A stretch of 64,000 nucleotides of DNA from Carposina sasakii. Taxonomy: Eukaryota > Arthropoda > Insecta > Lepidoptera > Carposinidae. The notes beneath the pieces were generated by a model. It did not search any database and was not told where the DNA came from. It saw only the letters and a program-made list of their open reading frames with translations. Shown piece by piece: positions 31,640 to 44,910 of this stretch; the stretch's first letter is position 1, and every line of letters starts with the position of its first letter. A program made the translations under genes and the position numbers. The stretch spans positions 310,001 to 374,000 of the forward strand of contig CP053155.1 in NCBI GenBank assembly GCA_014607495.2, given 5' to 3'.

Positions 31640-32870
31640 TATTATAAATACAAAATAAACATAACATAGGTACAGTCGAAAAACGTCTCGGGCCTTGATG
31701 CAGTTCAACGTAGCTACACAATCAATCAAGTGAAAATCAGTGTCCCAAGTTACCAAAGCCTTCGCAAATAGTAGATTTGCCAGAGTATCGTGAGGTAGTC
31801 ATATCCTCACATATTCTAAGCAGTTCAGAGGGGGAACACCGCTGGTATGATGGGAGGTTTTCAGGTTAGAGATTGTTTTAGTCTTGTGGTCGACTTGGTT
31901 AGACCCAATATCTATTCTTCACTAACGACCTGTGAAATGTGCCAATTACTTTATATAGGTATATTTCTTCAAATCTTAAAGTATATAGAATAGTTTAATA
32001 TTATGTAGTACATGACACGATCGATTGGATTAAAAGTCGCGTCGCGATCGACCGATTTCCCCTGACATATGTAGAAGCTTTCATGTGGTGAAATCATTCC
32101 TTCAAATAGGATGCGTATTAACCATACATTAGTATATGTATAACAAAAACATAACAATGAGGAAAGGACATTTCGTTGAATCACTAAAATAGAAAGTAGA
32201 AAACGATATGAAAAATAATTATAAAGGCTTTATTATTAGTATATTAAAAGTGATTAAGTTTGGAGAAAGTTGAGTTCAAGCGAAAACCCTCGTGATCATA
32301 ATAGAAGGGTTAAAATAATAAAATCAATAATAAACAATTTAATTGGTTCCTATTAAATGCTTGTTAAATGGCAAATACACGTGTCTTCGGGTACAATTAA
32401 CTATGAGTTTATAGTATCGGTTAAAATTATTAAATAGAATCAAATGTAATTTAATTATGTATTACCCGACTGCGCCAAAAGGTCGGTTACCTATGTTTTT
32501 CAAGTTTATGTAAGTATATTTCATTGGTACGCTCTAGAGCCTAAACAAGTTGTGGCATTTGAGCTTGAAATGTGTCATTAGATTCGTCTAGTCCTAAGAG
32601 TGACACTGGCTTAAAATTTTACTTAGTCGTATTTATATATTTAAGTAAATGAGATTTTTCTATGCTGCTCTGGGAGTGAAAAAAATAATACTACAGCTGC
32701 TTCTCTTTCCGGGCATACTGTACAAGTCAGTAGAGGGACAAGAGGGTCTTGGTGTTTAGTAGGCAATGGGCTGACCACCTGTCAATACTAACCGAACTTG
32801 TACATATCAACTATACGCTCAAAATTGGTCAGAAGTGGCACCATGTGGTCCTATCGGCCCTGGTGTGCTA
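31640..32870. other. AT-rich non-coding DNA
   Basis: I see no supported gene or well-defined repeat here. Confidence 0.4.
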
Positions 32871-33676
32871 AAGGCGTGATTATCTTTATATATAAAAATC
32901 TTCTGTTCGTGTGTTTGTAATGGATTTCCCTCTAAACGGCTCAACCTATTTTGATGAAATTTTGTGTGTGTGTCAAAAGGGTTCGAAGAATGGGTTAGAC
33001 TCGGTTCGGTCAAGACCTTTTTTTTTCTCTGCAGTCCCACGCAGCGGTGTCCAAAAACGTTATTTAATTGACCGAATTGTAAGCTAAAACCATCCTCGAA
33101 CCTACTGAACATACACACAAATTCATCAAAATGGGTTCCAGCCGTTTAGAAGGAGTTCAATTAAAACCACACCAGAAGAAGATTCATATTGTTTTATGTT
33201 AGACTTTTACATGGAATCCGACAGACTGCGGTGCAACCGCCGTGTCCAATATGCAAAAAAACTTATAGTTCCCAGATCGGTAGATGGCTTGTTATATCTC
33301 GAAATGTTTCTTTTCCTTACATAAATAAATCTTCTTTCTTACGTTTTGTAATGGATTTCCTTCTAAACGACTAGACAGATTTTGATAAAATTGTTTGTGT
33401 GTGTTCAAGTAGGTTGGAGGATGGTTTAGATTCACAATTTGGTCAACTGAATAATGTTTTTGATCTCCGTCCGCGTGGACTGCAGAAAAAACAAAATGTC
33501 GTTCACCGAATTGTGAATTTAAACAATTCTCGAATCCTCTTTAATACACACAAAAAATTTCATTAAAATCGGTCCAGCCGTTTAGAAGGAGTTCAATCAC
33601 AAACACACTAACAGAAGATTTGTATTGTTGTTGATGTTAGAGAACCTTTCACATAGGATCTGCTAGACTGTGTGCG

Positions 33677-33890
33677 TTTTTTGGAGTCGGTGCCAGCCTA
33701 GGTAACGTAGTCTGTTGTGTTGATGGATGCGCGCGGCTGGCAAAGCCACACACAAGGCAAAATACAATACGGTGTAGTAGGCAGGGCACGCGTTTATGCA
33801 ATTTCCTATACTTAATGTTACTATGAATTTTAGTGTCGATCAGTTTTCTTAATTACATTTATTTGTTTGGCTGGCACCGACTCCAAAAAA
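33677..33890. mobile_element. 214-bp element with perfect 22-bp inverted ends
   Basis: The first 22 bases (TTTTTTGGAGTCGGTGCCAG and two more) are exactly mirrored at 33869-33890. This is a small non-autonomous TIR element. Confidence 0.7.
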
Positions 33891-33950
33891 TAAGTGACAA
33901 ATATTTAAATAGTTAAAGATGACTTTGTTAAAGTATTATATACGTATCAC

Positions 33951-34336
33951 GTTAGCCCTACATAATATAGTTTCCATCGACCAATTGCAGTGCTGTCCCA
34001 TAACTCCTAACCGTTAAGGAGTTCTGTAGCTTGACCATGAGCACAGCAGCATCAGATGTTGATTCAAGTATACCTCACAAGCAACACGTTGGCCCTACGT
34101 ACTACTATATAGTTTCCATCGACCAATTGCAGTACTGTCTCCCAACTCCTAACCGTTAAGGAGTTTCTGTAGCTTGCATCATCAGCCAGCAGCATCAGAT
34201 GTTGATTCAAATAGATCAACGTTCAGCCCTACATACTACTAAATTGTTCCAGTCGACAATTGCGTACTGTCTCCCGATTCCTAACCGTTAAGGAGTTATG
34301 TAGCTTCATCATCAGCACAGCAGCATCAGATGTTGA
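33951..34336. repeat. Minisatellite, about 3 copies of about 128 bp
   Basis: Each copy contains CTCCTAACCGTTAAGGAGTT-like text and ends CAGCAGCATCAGATGTTGA. The copies differ by small indels. Confidence 0.8.
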
Positions 34337-35450
34337 GACCCTGAACCATATACCTGAGTAAGACATGATTACGTAACAAAAGCACCATACGAGCATACAA
34401 TTTTCGGTGATTGCCCTAAATTTCTACTGGATCCTATCATCAGATCCTGACCTGGTAAAAATGGGACGACCACAGAAGTAAACTCTATCCAACAAAAAAA
34501 AAAAAAATTGAAATCCGTCTATAATTAACGGAAATATCGGTGAACATACATAAAAAAAATTATACATACAGACGAATTGAGAACCTTCTTCTTTTTTTTG
34601 AAGTCGGTTAATTACAACTTAATACCTAATACTTTAACACCAACTTAAACATACACACAAAATTTCATCAAAATTGGTCCAGCCGTTTAGAAGGAGTTCA
34701 ATTAAAACCACACGAAAAAGAAGATTTATATTGTTGTTTATGTTAGAACTTAGACTTAGACTGCGGTGCAGTCGCCGTTTCGAATATTCAAAAATATACT
34801 TTAGTTTCAGTTACGCCCGGTAGATGGTTGTTATATCTCGGAAATTTTTCCTTACATAAATAAATCTTCTATTCTTGCGTTTGTAACGGATTTCCTTCTA
34901 AACGACTGGACAGATTTTGATGAAATTGTTTGTGTGTGTTCAAGTGGGTTCGAGGATGGTTTAGATTCACAATTTGGTCAACTGAATAATGTTTTTGAAA
35001 TCCGCCCGCGTGGACTGCAGAAATAAACTAAATGTCGTTGACCGAATTGTAAATCTAAACAATTCTCGAATCTATTTAAAGACACAAGATTTTTTTTATT
35101 AAAATCGGTTCAGCCGTTTAGAAGGACTTCAATCACAAACACACTAACAGAAGATTTGTATTGTTGTTGATATTAGAGAACCTTTTACATAAGATTCGGC
35201 AGACTGCACTGTAGTCGCTATGTCGATTACTCACAAGGATAATAGTTTCAGTTACACCTGGTAGATGGTTGTTATATCTCGGAAATGTTTTCTTTATCTT
35301 TATATAATTAATAATTAAATATTCTGTTCATATGTAATTTCAGTTCTTCTAAAACGGCTAAACCGATTTTGATGATATTTTTATCGTGTCTTCAAGTTAG
35401 TTCGAAAATGGTTTAGATTCACAATTCGGTCAATTAGACAATGTTATTAT

Positions 35451-36329
35451 TACGGTTCATATTGTTACAGCTTATTTCAGAATGTTTGCATTTAAGGCGT
35501 GGGACAGGACAATGTCTGTCGGATCCGCTAGTATATATGTATGTAAATGAGGTTATTTACTTATATACCAATAAGTTACATGTAGACCTAAACTATGTTA
35601 ACTTTATACCTACTTATTAACAAAAATATACTTATACAAATCAAATTTATTTGCATTATGGACAGATTACAAATTTTATTTACGGTTCAGATTTCGTACA
35701 AGAAAACCGACTATTATCAAAGGGTACTGTTTAAACCTAGCATTTAAGTTACTCGTACAGTACCTACTACTTAGTTCCTGAGACAGTCGAGAGTTGCCGA
35801 GTCATCCACGTGAACTGTAGCAAACTTTATTTGGAAAGAATTTTGATAGCTGAGACTTATAAACTTTTTAGTAAAGAGTATTTATTTATTTTTCCAAGAA
35901 ACATATAAATAGCAGTATTAATAGATGATGTATGTAGATACATTAGTCAGCTATGTATTACTACTATATTAATATTCTTATAATATAAATAATATATAAC
36001 AAACATTTACAAAGATAATGTACAAACGCGAGCTTATCTCTAACAGATATTTCTTCCAGGCGACCAGTTAAAGTTAGGTAATGAGTAAACATAAGATCAC
36101 ATACATGTTCACAACCAAATCATATAATCATAATTGTCTGTTTATAACACACATATCATACGGCTGTATGCCTGAAAATGGCAGTACTGCAATATTACGA
36201 ATGAGATCCTCCAGCCACGTTTAGTATATCGAGGTCCAATCTAAAATATGACTATCATATTATTTCGCTAACCAGTCACGACCAGCCGCCCTCTTTACCT
36301 AAGTTATCGATCATCTGGCCGGAGGAAAT
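35451..36329. other. AT-rich non-coding DNA
   Basis: No gene or clear repeat is seen. Confidence 0.45.
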
Positions 36330-36653
36330 CTATACATATAATAAAAATGTAACGGATCGCTGTCTGTACATGGAAGATATATGAGAAAAAATATTATAGG
36401 ACATCTTTATCAATGCAATAGGACCCAAAACGATGATTTTTGGAATTTTTGTCTGTTTATGCGTTTGTGCACGCTAACCTCAGAAACGGCTGAACCGATT
36501 TCGATACAGTTTTCAGGAATATATTGTGACAAGTCCCACTTAACATATAAGTTACTTTTTATCCTGGGAAAATATTTTTATCCCGGATAATTTCATATCA
36601 ACATTTTGTTTTTTCTGTAGTCAACGCGGACGGAGTCGCGGGCGTCCAATAGT
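36330..36653. mobile_element. Helitron-like element
   Basis: It starts TCTATACATATAATAAAAAT and ends CGGACGGAGTCGCGGGCGTC then CAATAGT, a mutated CTAG|T end. It is related to 26150-26677 over most of its right half. Confidence 0.6.
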
Positions 36654-37012
36654 AAGATACAATGATTCATTAAGTTAATTTTATTCAACTTAGGTATTTT
36701 ATTTAATCAACTTACGGTTGTTCATTTTGTAACTTTCTACCTAGCTCGAATGTTACTTCACTCACTCGCTTCACGTTCGATTTCATCAGAGTTCATTCAG
36801 AGTGCTTGACAGGAAAATATTGTTACAATGCATCTACTTACGGGATATTTGTACAAGTGTGTAAGGTGTATGTATTTGGTAAAATAGGTCACAAGGATTT
36901 AAATAAGGGACAAATTAAATCTAAATATATTATCTAGTATTAGAATCCTAGAGAAATTATTACTAGATATACATAGTGACAGCGGTGAAGATATGGCACG
37001 CACGACTCACTA

Positions 37013-37275
37013 TATAGGATGTAACAGAAAGGGTATGTTAAGCGAAAAGCTATATAAATAGCCCACTATAGAGAACCTATTTTCAAAATTTGAGACTCGT
37101 AATCACATTTTTATTTTTCAAGATTGTATGAAAATTTCTGAGATATTTAAAAATTCTCCATACTATCGGGAAAAATAAACATGTGATTTCGGGTCTCAAA
37201 TTTTGTGGATAGGTTCTCTACAGTGGGCTATTTACATAGCTTTTCGCTTAACATACCCTTTTGTTACATACTGTA
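37013..37275. mobile_element. Fold-back TIR element, about 263 bp
   Basis: Arms of about 88 bp are near-perfect inverted repeats (GGGTATGTTAAGCGAAAAGC on the left, mirrored on the right). One arm recurs at 20911-20997 and a worn copy at about 43165-43250. Confidence 0.8.
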
Positions 37276-37582
37276 TAGACAAAATTATGGGTCGGTTCAC
37301 ATCTGACGGAACATGTGTCGCGTATTATCGGTCGCGTAATGCCAGAACAGATAAAATGTATAAAAAAACACTCGACCGATGATTCACACTTAACCGATGA
37401 TACGTTAGTGCGTCGAGCGTACGTTTGCCTGTACCTGAAGATACACTCGACGCATCTTCCGTCAAATATCCTGTTCACGCTAAAGCGTTTACCGATTACC
37501 TATACTATGATACTTATACTATGATAGATATAGGTATTGTAAAATTAAGTTCTACAAGAACGGCCTATCATTCCATGCAGGA

Positions 37583-40500
37583 ATGGGTCGGTGCGGCGGC
37601 ATGGCGCTGGCGCCGCTGCTGGCGTGGCTGGCGTGCGCGGGCGCGGCGGGCGCGGCGTGGGGCGCGGGCGCGGGCTGCGGCGTGGCGCAGTTTGCGTGCC
37701 GCGGCGGCGGCTGCGTGCGCGCGGACGCGTACTGCGACGGCGCGGCGCAGTGCGCGGACGGAAGCGACGAGCCGCCGCGCTGCTCGCCCTGCAACCGCAC
37801 GTACTACGGCCGCGCGGGCGTGGCGTACGCGCTGGCTGTAAGACCGCCGCAGCCGCCGACGCTGCCGCTGCTGTGCCATCTTACCTTTACTGCGGGTGGC
37901 GGCGCGCATGGTGACTTGGTAAGTACCAAAAAGAAGCATTGTGTTAGTTATAAAGAATTTTTTTAGAACATTTATGGCAGTCCAAATACTTACCAAAGGT
38001 GATGGCTTGTCAAACTGGTATGATACTTAAACTAAGACGTCATTTGACTATTTTTGTCTTTCGATGGCACTCAGAGATACATGAGTCTACCTACACGAAG
38101 AATAGGTATTGGCTTGAAATAGATGACACATCAATATCATGTTACCTTACACTAGTTCATTGATTGCTACCGGAGCCTACGCTGACTGACAAGTTTAATG
38201 CAGGTACAGCTAGCCTTCGAGGAGTTCCGTGTGGGCCGGTACGCAGCAGGGTCTCGAGAGGCCTGTGCCGACGGATACATGCAGGTTGCGGAGCTCGGGC
38301 GGCCCTTCACCGGAGGCTCGTGGTGCGGCGAGGCGGCCGGCGCGGCGCTCTACTACAGTGAGACGGCCACGGTCACCGTGTCCGTCAAGCTGTTCCGGGC
38401 ACGACTCGGCGAGCCGTTTGCTTTTCGTCTGCGGTACAAGTTTATACAACAGCGCGAGGCTGTAGTCAGGTAACTAATCAATGACTTGGTATATGTTTCT
38501 TGCGGTGATATCAAATGTCTGAAGCCAAATGATGCGGTTGCAGGTTCGGTCTGGCGGAGGCTCCATTAGAGCGCGGGGCGGTGTCTCCCGGCACGTACTG
38601 CACGCGTACTTATGAGGAGTGTCACAGGAAGCCATGTCGCCTACAGAGCCCCAACTATCCCGGCATGTACCCTCGGTAAGTGCCTCGTCTTGTTTCTGTA
38701 AGGTGTCACTATCTCCTCAGGATAGAATCTCACTTCGTGTTTTTCTGTATAGGAATGTAACATGTTACTGGAGCCTGCGCCAAAAGGATATCCCGACATG
38801 CAAGCACGCGATGATCTCCGTCCGCCAGGAGCATGCGCACAAGATGCAGATCAAGAGGTCTATCTCTATGGCCAGGTACGTTACAACTATGTAACTCATG
38901 ATTTAAACCTTGTCTGCCTTCTATTGCAATTACTTAACCTAATCAATTGGTGTGTCGTAGCCTGAACAAGACGGGTCGCTCAGTTCGAGCGTGGCGCGCA
39001 TGTGGCGGCGAGCGTGACCGAGTCATCGTGTATGATGGAGCCACCACCGACGACCCCGTGCTGCTAACGTTATGCGGCGGTGACTGGCTGCCAGCAGTGA
39101 CTGCGCGAGGCCCGGAAATGCTCGTGGCATTTCATTCGTCGCCATACTCCGCGCCATTGAGGCCTGCTCCTCGCCAGGGCTTCGAACTTGATGTTTCTGT
39201 CGTATTCGTAGACTCCGACTCGCTCGACTATGCCAGGTCAGTATTTCTCTATTGAGTGTCTACTCTTTATGTCACAATCCTTGTATAATACATAATTCTC
39301 TTTAGGGAGGCAAGGCGTTGCGAGTTTCATGTCAAGGCCTCATCCTCGGAAGAGGACGCTGACCCTGCACTAGCAGGTGCGGGCGGCGCGGGAGGGCGAG
39401 GTAGACGAGGCAAGTTGCGTGCACCGGCACATACGCTGCCTCCAAATACCACGTGCACCTGGACCTTTCATGGCCGCCCAGGTAAGTTAAAGCAATCGAC
39501 ACTCGTCTCTGGATATTGCGCAGTGGGCAGTTTTTGACGTTTATTTTGTAATCGCAGATGATCTAGTATGGATCTATTTCTCGAGCTTCACGCAGTACTC
39601 GCTGGTCGAGTCGAAGCGGCCGGAGAGTGGCGAGCGGGACGAGGAAATGGGCTCGACAGCAGCACCGACTGCGCTCAGTACTTTACCACCGGATGCAGGT
39701 CCGGGTGAGCCGGGCGCCGGGCCATGTGCTGTGCAGCTTCGCATCTGGGATGGTGGTGGTGAAGTTCTCGGGGACTACTGTGACTCGCCGCCGCGTCTAT
39801 GCGCCCGCGCCTCGCTTGCGAACGCCACTCGCGCTCCGCGGCCGTGCGCTCCGCCCGATGGGTACGTGTCGCGGTCGGCCGGGTTGGCTTTGTTGGCCAC
39901 CACGCGGCCTGGTACGGCCACGCATCCGCTCGCTTTCCAACTACACTATGAGTTTATTGACGCGCGGCTACCTGGCACGGCGCTGACCGGGGTAGGAGCG
40001 GTGCCGGTAGATTGTGCGCGTGAACTGACTTCGCCAGGCCCACTGGTGTCACCACGGAACGCGCTGTGGTTTGGTCGCGGCGGTGCACGGAGGCTGCGTT
40101 GCGTATACCGTCTGCGTACGCCGGGGGATGGCGGTGTGCTCCTGAAGTTGGACTCCGCTACGCTCGGAGCTGACCCGCGCTGTAGCTCGCGGCCGGATCC
40201 GCTGACCGGACGCCTGATGTGCGTACCGGAATCACCTGATACGTCGGATGCTGATGCCGAACATGAAACGGAGCCGAACGATCCCGATGACGATGAAGAT
40301 GCCAATGATCCTCCTCTCCGCGTCCCACACTTGATGATCTACGAGTCCCCATGGCCAGGAATCAGGGTGAGCATTTTGTTAATATAATGATCTTATACTT
40401 ATATATTATCTTGAGTTAAAATCTCACTCGGGTGAAAAAAAAATTGTTATTAATATTTTATAAGTTATCTTTAATTTCTTACTTACTGAGATTTCTTTGT

Positions 40501-42153
40501 GCTAGGTGCCAGTGGCGTGCTTGTGCGACAACAGTAGTGCGGTAGGGTTGACGGTGCGCGTGCGTGGGTCGCTTGAACTTCGACTTTCGGCGAGAAAACT
40601 GCGGGCGCGGGAGGATCAGCGCACGTTGCAGTTCCGTGGCTCCTGGTCTGCACTCCCCGCCCCCGCTCCCCCGTGTGCCCGTCAGCGACGCATGCCGCCG
40701 CCCGGGGCACATGTGCGTCTCGCATATCCTTACAAGTAAGTATCTTTTTATCCTTTCTCACTTATTGGCTCCTAGGGACTCTGTCTTGAGATGTTTACTT
40801 TTCTTTAATGTCTTTACAAGTTCTATTCTAGATGGTCTAATTAATACATTCGTTTTAGCTTGGAACGTAGCTCGGAATGCGAGAGCTCCCCATTCTTACT
40901 GACGGCGAGAGGGAATCGCTCCGTATTCCTTAGAGTGTGGGGCACGGCGCTAACAGCAGGAGCTGGTGAGGGAGTGCAGGGGGCGGTGGCCCAGGGCGTG
41001 ACAGATGAACCCATCTGTCATACGCGCAACAGGGTACTGGTGTACGACTTACAGGAAAGGTAAGCTTATTATCCAATCAATCTACTGTTAATATGGTTTG
41101 ATTTCCCTGGTTTTAAGAACTGACCGTAGTATTTTGTCACAGACTGGTACAAGCAATATGCCCAGAAGAGACTCAAGTGGAAAGCCGGACAGTGCAGGTG
41201 TTCAGTGCGGAATGGTGGGGATCGGGATCGGGCACGGGCGTCGGGGGCGGTGCGGCACTGCTCGTGGTGTGGGCGGCCAGCGAGCCTGGGGCAGCCGCAT
41301 TCAGCTGGATGGAGGTGTGGCGCGCGCCCACACACCGACTGCAGGAGGAGGCCACGGTGCCCGGGGCGCCGGGGGCGGCCAGCACTGGGAACTGGAGTGC
41401 GTGGTGCGGTGCGGGCGCGTGCGGGACACTGGCGGCTTGCATGCCTCCCGCACTGTGGTGTGACGGAGCCGCCGACTGCCCCGGCGGGGAGGACGAGGCC
41501 AGCGCCGGCTGCGGCACTGCTGCCAGGTAAAAATACTTACCTACTCTTATTCTTTATGTTTGTTTGTCAGCATTGCTTTCGTTCCAAATTTCCTTTACTA
41601 TAGAGTTGTGATAATCAAGAACTAAGTCTCTAATGAAGAGTAAAGCATCCGAGGTAGATATTATGTAACGTTAGTTCAATATTAGGTCCTAAAGTTATAG
41701 TTTCCTAAGTAATCTACCCTCTTGACGGTGCCAATATGTGAACTGTTCCATTATGACCGTTATCCTAGGAGATCATAGATTAAGGGTTATCTCTTCTGGC
41801 AATCCAAGGGATCACAGACTGGTACTTTTTCAACATTATTTTTTTATATAATAGTGTTTATACAAAAGAGGCTAATAGCTAAAACACAATAGAGTAGTGT
41901 TCCCTACATTCACGGGCTGGTCTACATTATGGTTTATGTTACACACAGATTGCTGGCAGCGCTACGCGGCTGGCGCGGCGGCGGTGCGGCCGGAGCAGGT
42001 GGGGCGCTAGCTCTGGCGCTGCTGGCCCTCGGGCTGGCAGCGTGGAGGCGGCGGCGAGGGCGCGGCGCGGGGCGCGGAGGCGGTAAGCTGCCCGCCCGCC
42101 GCCTCACCGAGGAGTTACTGGTGGAGTCACGCACCTCCTCGCTCGGCTCCTGA
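37583..42153 (+). CDS. CUB/LDLa single-pass membrane protein, 11 exons, 1,045 aa
   Basis: Eleven exons join in frame with GT-AG introns: 37583-37918, 38204-38469, 38544-38675, 38753-38875, 38961-39236, 39306-39481, 39558-40366, 40506-40735, 40859-41059, 41143-41526, 41949-42153. The coding length is 3,138 bases. The protein has a signal peptide (about 1-27), then an LDLa module (32-67, six Cys with CDGAAQCADGSDE). Several CUB or CUB-like domains follow (about 68-960; the clearest starts CRLQSPNYPGMYP in exons 3-5). A second LDLa (about 939-974), a membrane segment (about 988-1010) and a short basic tail complete it. Such proteins are cell-surface receptors or endocytic adaptors. Drosophila Culd has a similar make-up, but orthology is not shown. 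Exons are very GC-rich against AT-rich flanks. No competing host gene is near. Confidence 0.85.
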
Positions 42154-42925
42154 CGCCGGGACCGCTCCGTCGAGTACATCCACGTGGACCGAGAGACCAC
42201 GGTGTGACGCGGCGGGGCGGGAGGGGTTCACACTGTGCGGTGTTGCCAGCTTGTGCAAGTGTTGGTGCGGTATTGCCAGATGACAGTATTGCCAGTGATG
42301 CTGCGGTGTTGCAAATGATGCTGTAGTGTTGCCAGTGATACTGCTGTGTTGCCAGTGATGATGCAGTGTTCCAAGTAACGCTGCAGTGTTGCTAAGTTTG
42401 TGCAAGTGATGGTGTACATCTATGAGTGTTGAACCCGAGGATATTGCCTGTGATTAGAAGCTGTAAAGGTACTGTACATAAGTATACATAACGTAAGGTA
42501 GTGCAAGTGTACATAAACATACCGATATACATATAGCGAAAGCATTGTTTAGATGGCTGTCACGTTGAATGAACCCTTCCGGCGTCAGACTAAACTTCTA
42601 AAGGATCAATACTAAGAGTTTTGAATTCATATAAAGACTACGTTGCTCATTCATTTATGTGTTGTTTTGTTTAATTGTGTATTTTGTTAAAATTTGTTCG
42701 GTCATTCGGGAGCGTTCGTTCGATGCGGCTGATCTCTTCTATATTGTTATATTCATTGTTACATTTATTTCAGATGTTTTCATTGTATAATATTTCATTG
42801 TTTCGATGTTTTTGATAAATTGTATTACACATCTTAATGTAACTTGTGCGTGCGACCGGGTTCGAAGAGAGGCGCGTGTAGATTAGTGTAAGTAAGTAAA
42901 TAATAAACCGGAGGTAGCTGGACTG
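42154..42925 (+). other. 3' UTR of the CUB/LDLa gene, with minisatellite
   Basis: AATAAA at 42902-42907 is the likely polyadenylation signal. At about 42235-42400 imperfect units of about 20 bp (GTGTTGCCAGTGATGCTG) are repeated some eight times. Confidence 0.6.
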
Positions 42926-43253
42926 GGGTATAAACTTTTCCGCATTAAAAGGACTAAATAAGTATTATTATAATACTTGCCTATTTAGAATGACTCGGAA
43001 ATATTTCCCAATTAATAATGTTATCGATATTTGTACCCGAAAGAGCGATGGTAGGCTCGCCTTGTAACACGAGGGACTTATAGGCTCACAGGTAAAAAGT
43101 GGGTGTGAAAATTGCATATTTCTGCCCAACCAACTATTAATGATATCATTATATCTTTGTATCTTAAGCGAAATACTATCGCAATAGCCCACTTTAGAAA
43201 AACTTGGTGATATCGAGTCTAAATTTTTTGGATAGGTTCTGTCTATAGAGAGC

Positions 43254-43726
43254 TATACATGGTGTGTTGGACAGCCAGGCGAATACTGAGATACTGAACA
43301 AATACCATTGTGTTGAGTTATATAACAGTATTATTACTTGCAGGAAATTAATTTTAAATTAGATTATACGCAAGGTTTGCTTTCCGCGCCAAAAGTATCG
43401 TGCGATCCTGTGAATAGTTAAATGGGCTTATTGGTTATAGTGTGATACATTGCTGTTTTTGGGATCACTCTTTTGGGGTTGACCAGTTAATTAACTTTTT
43501 TGAGAGCAATTTTTTTTTTCAAAATCATTTATAGGTTAAAATTTTGTTTTATGTCATTATTTAAAGCCTTCTTAAACGAACCATATTTTTTTTTTCAGAA
43601 AAAATGAAATAATGTCAGAAAATTTTGGAATTTTCCTACGAAAATTTTCACTGGTTTTCATCTCAAAACATGGTCTGAAGTCACCATCAATATTTCACAG
43701 CCTGGCCGTCACAAGCACCCTGTATA
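43254..43726. mobile_element. TIR element, 473 bp, uninterrupted copy
   Basis: The ends TATACATGGTG...CAGCCAGG and its inverse CCTGGCCGTCACAAGCACCC then TGTATA are terminal inverted repeats. It is the undisturbed relative of the interrupted element at 51946-57244, in the opposite orientation. Confidence 0.75.
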
Positions 43727-44376
43727 ACATACTCCTCTTGTTACACCATGTACGAGTATTGTATTTCTACACCTATATTTTAAATGAGTACTCGTATAAT
43801 GTTAAAAAAAGTTTAGTTATCTCCAGGTATAATTAATTAATATAAGTCGTGGAGATCCACAGATTCTGTAATTATTGATACAAGTAAAAGTTCTTCCACG
43901 CACGGTACACTCTTGAGTAGTATGCACTTAGGACGTTATGAAGTTAGTACGATTGTAGATAATATACATTCTCTATGCGTGTAGATGATGGGTAATGAAG
44001 CTGTGAGTAAATGTGGAGGTAACGATTGAAACCTTGTTCGAAGATAAACTGAAAAGAAACGGAAATTTATTCGCTTTTAATAAACATTGACTCCACCTTT
44101 CCCCACATCTTCTTGGTGACGGATAAGGCGTTAGCTCGGACCGGCGCACGTCGATGACTGTATTATTAAATTCTGTAATATTTTATGAACTGTCCCGTCC
44201 CTGATTTTCGTTATGAAAAGCTGAACTAAATAAATAGTTCAAATTTACGAACTAACTTTGTGCATTATTTCACTTCACAACCTTTATAGAAACCTATAGC
44301 TCAGAATAACTACCTATAGTGTAATGAAAATCCTTTTATACTGCACTAATATCATTTATTTATTTACAAATACGGT

Positions 44377-44640
44377 TCAGCAAGCTGAAGTGGCAATGGG
44401 CAGGGCACATAGCTCGAAGAACTGATGGCCGATGGAGTCGGAAAGTTCTAGAGTGGATACCACGTATCGGCAAGCGCAGCGTGGGAAGGCCACCCGCGAG
44501 GTGGACGGATGACCTGGCCAAGGTTGCGGGCGTCGGTTGGATGCAGGCTGCTTCCGACCGGTCGGAGTGGAGGTTGTTGGGGGAGGCCTATGTCCAACAG
44601 TGGACATCTCAGGGCTGTAAATGATGATGATGATGATTCA
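44377..44640 (+). mobile_element. RTE-type LINE 3' end
   Basis: The plus strand encodes WQWAGHIARRTDGRWS, then KRSVGRPPARWTDDL and EAYVQQWT, the typical C-terminus of RTE-like reverse transcriptases. A (TGA)n-like tail (GATGATGATGATGATT) follows. 5'-truncated. Confidence 0.8.
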
Positions 44641-44789
44641 CAAATACACTGCTTAACAGACATAGGTTTCCCACCAGAGTGTTCACAACAAACGCTCTTC
44701 ATAGAATGCGCTCCGCACTGACAGCTTACGTCTTATATTAGTTTCGCCCCACCCTACCGAGTGGTCTTTGACAAGAAGGAGAGAGCACG

Positions 44790-44910
44790 AGCCAGTGTTG
44801 CCGTAAAATAAAAATAAAATACTACCAACATTGGTATTAAAAATTAAGGCAAGAGTTGCCATAAAATAAAAATAAAATACTACCGACATTGATGTTAAAA
44901 ATCATGACAA
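44790..44910. repeat. Two copies of a 64-bp block
   Basis: GCCGTAAAATAAAAATAAAA and the bases after it are duplicated about 64 bp apart with few changes. Confidence 0.6.

Larger units (their letters stand above)
32880..35450. repeat. Cluster of fold-back repeats of one family
   Basis: Related segments at about 32880-33190, 33290-33640, 34640-34760, 34855-35180 and 35300-35450 share CTTCTAAACGACTGGACAGA-type text. They also carry its inverse (TCCAGCCGTTTAGAAGGAG), so each copy can fold back. No protein is encoded. Confidence 0.65.

Noticed and set aside
37552..38000. Arg/Ala-rich ORFs around exon 1 of the CUB/LDLa gene
   Set aside because: They are products of GC-rich sequence in wrong frames; the LDLa frame has the six-cysteine pattern.
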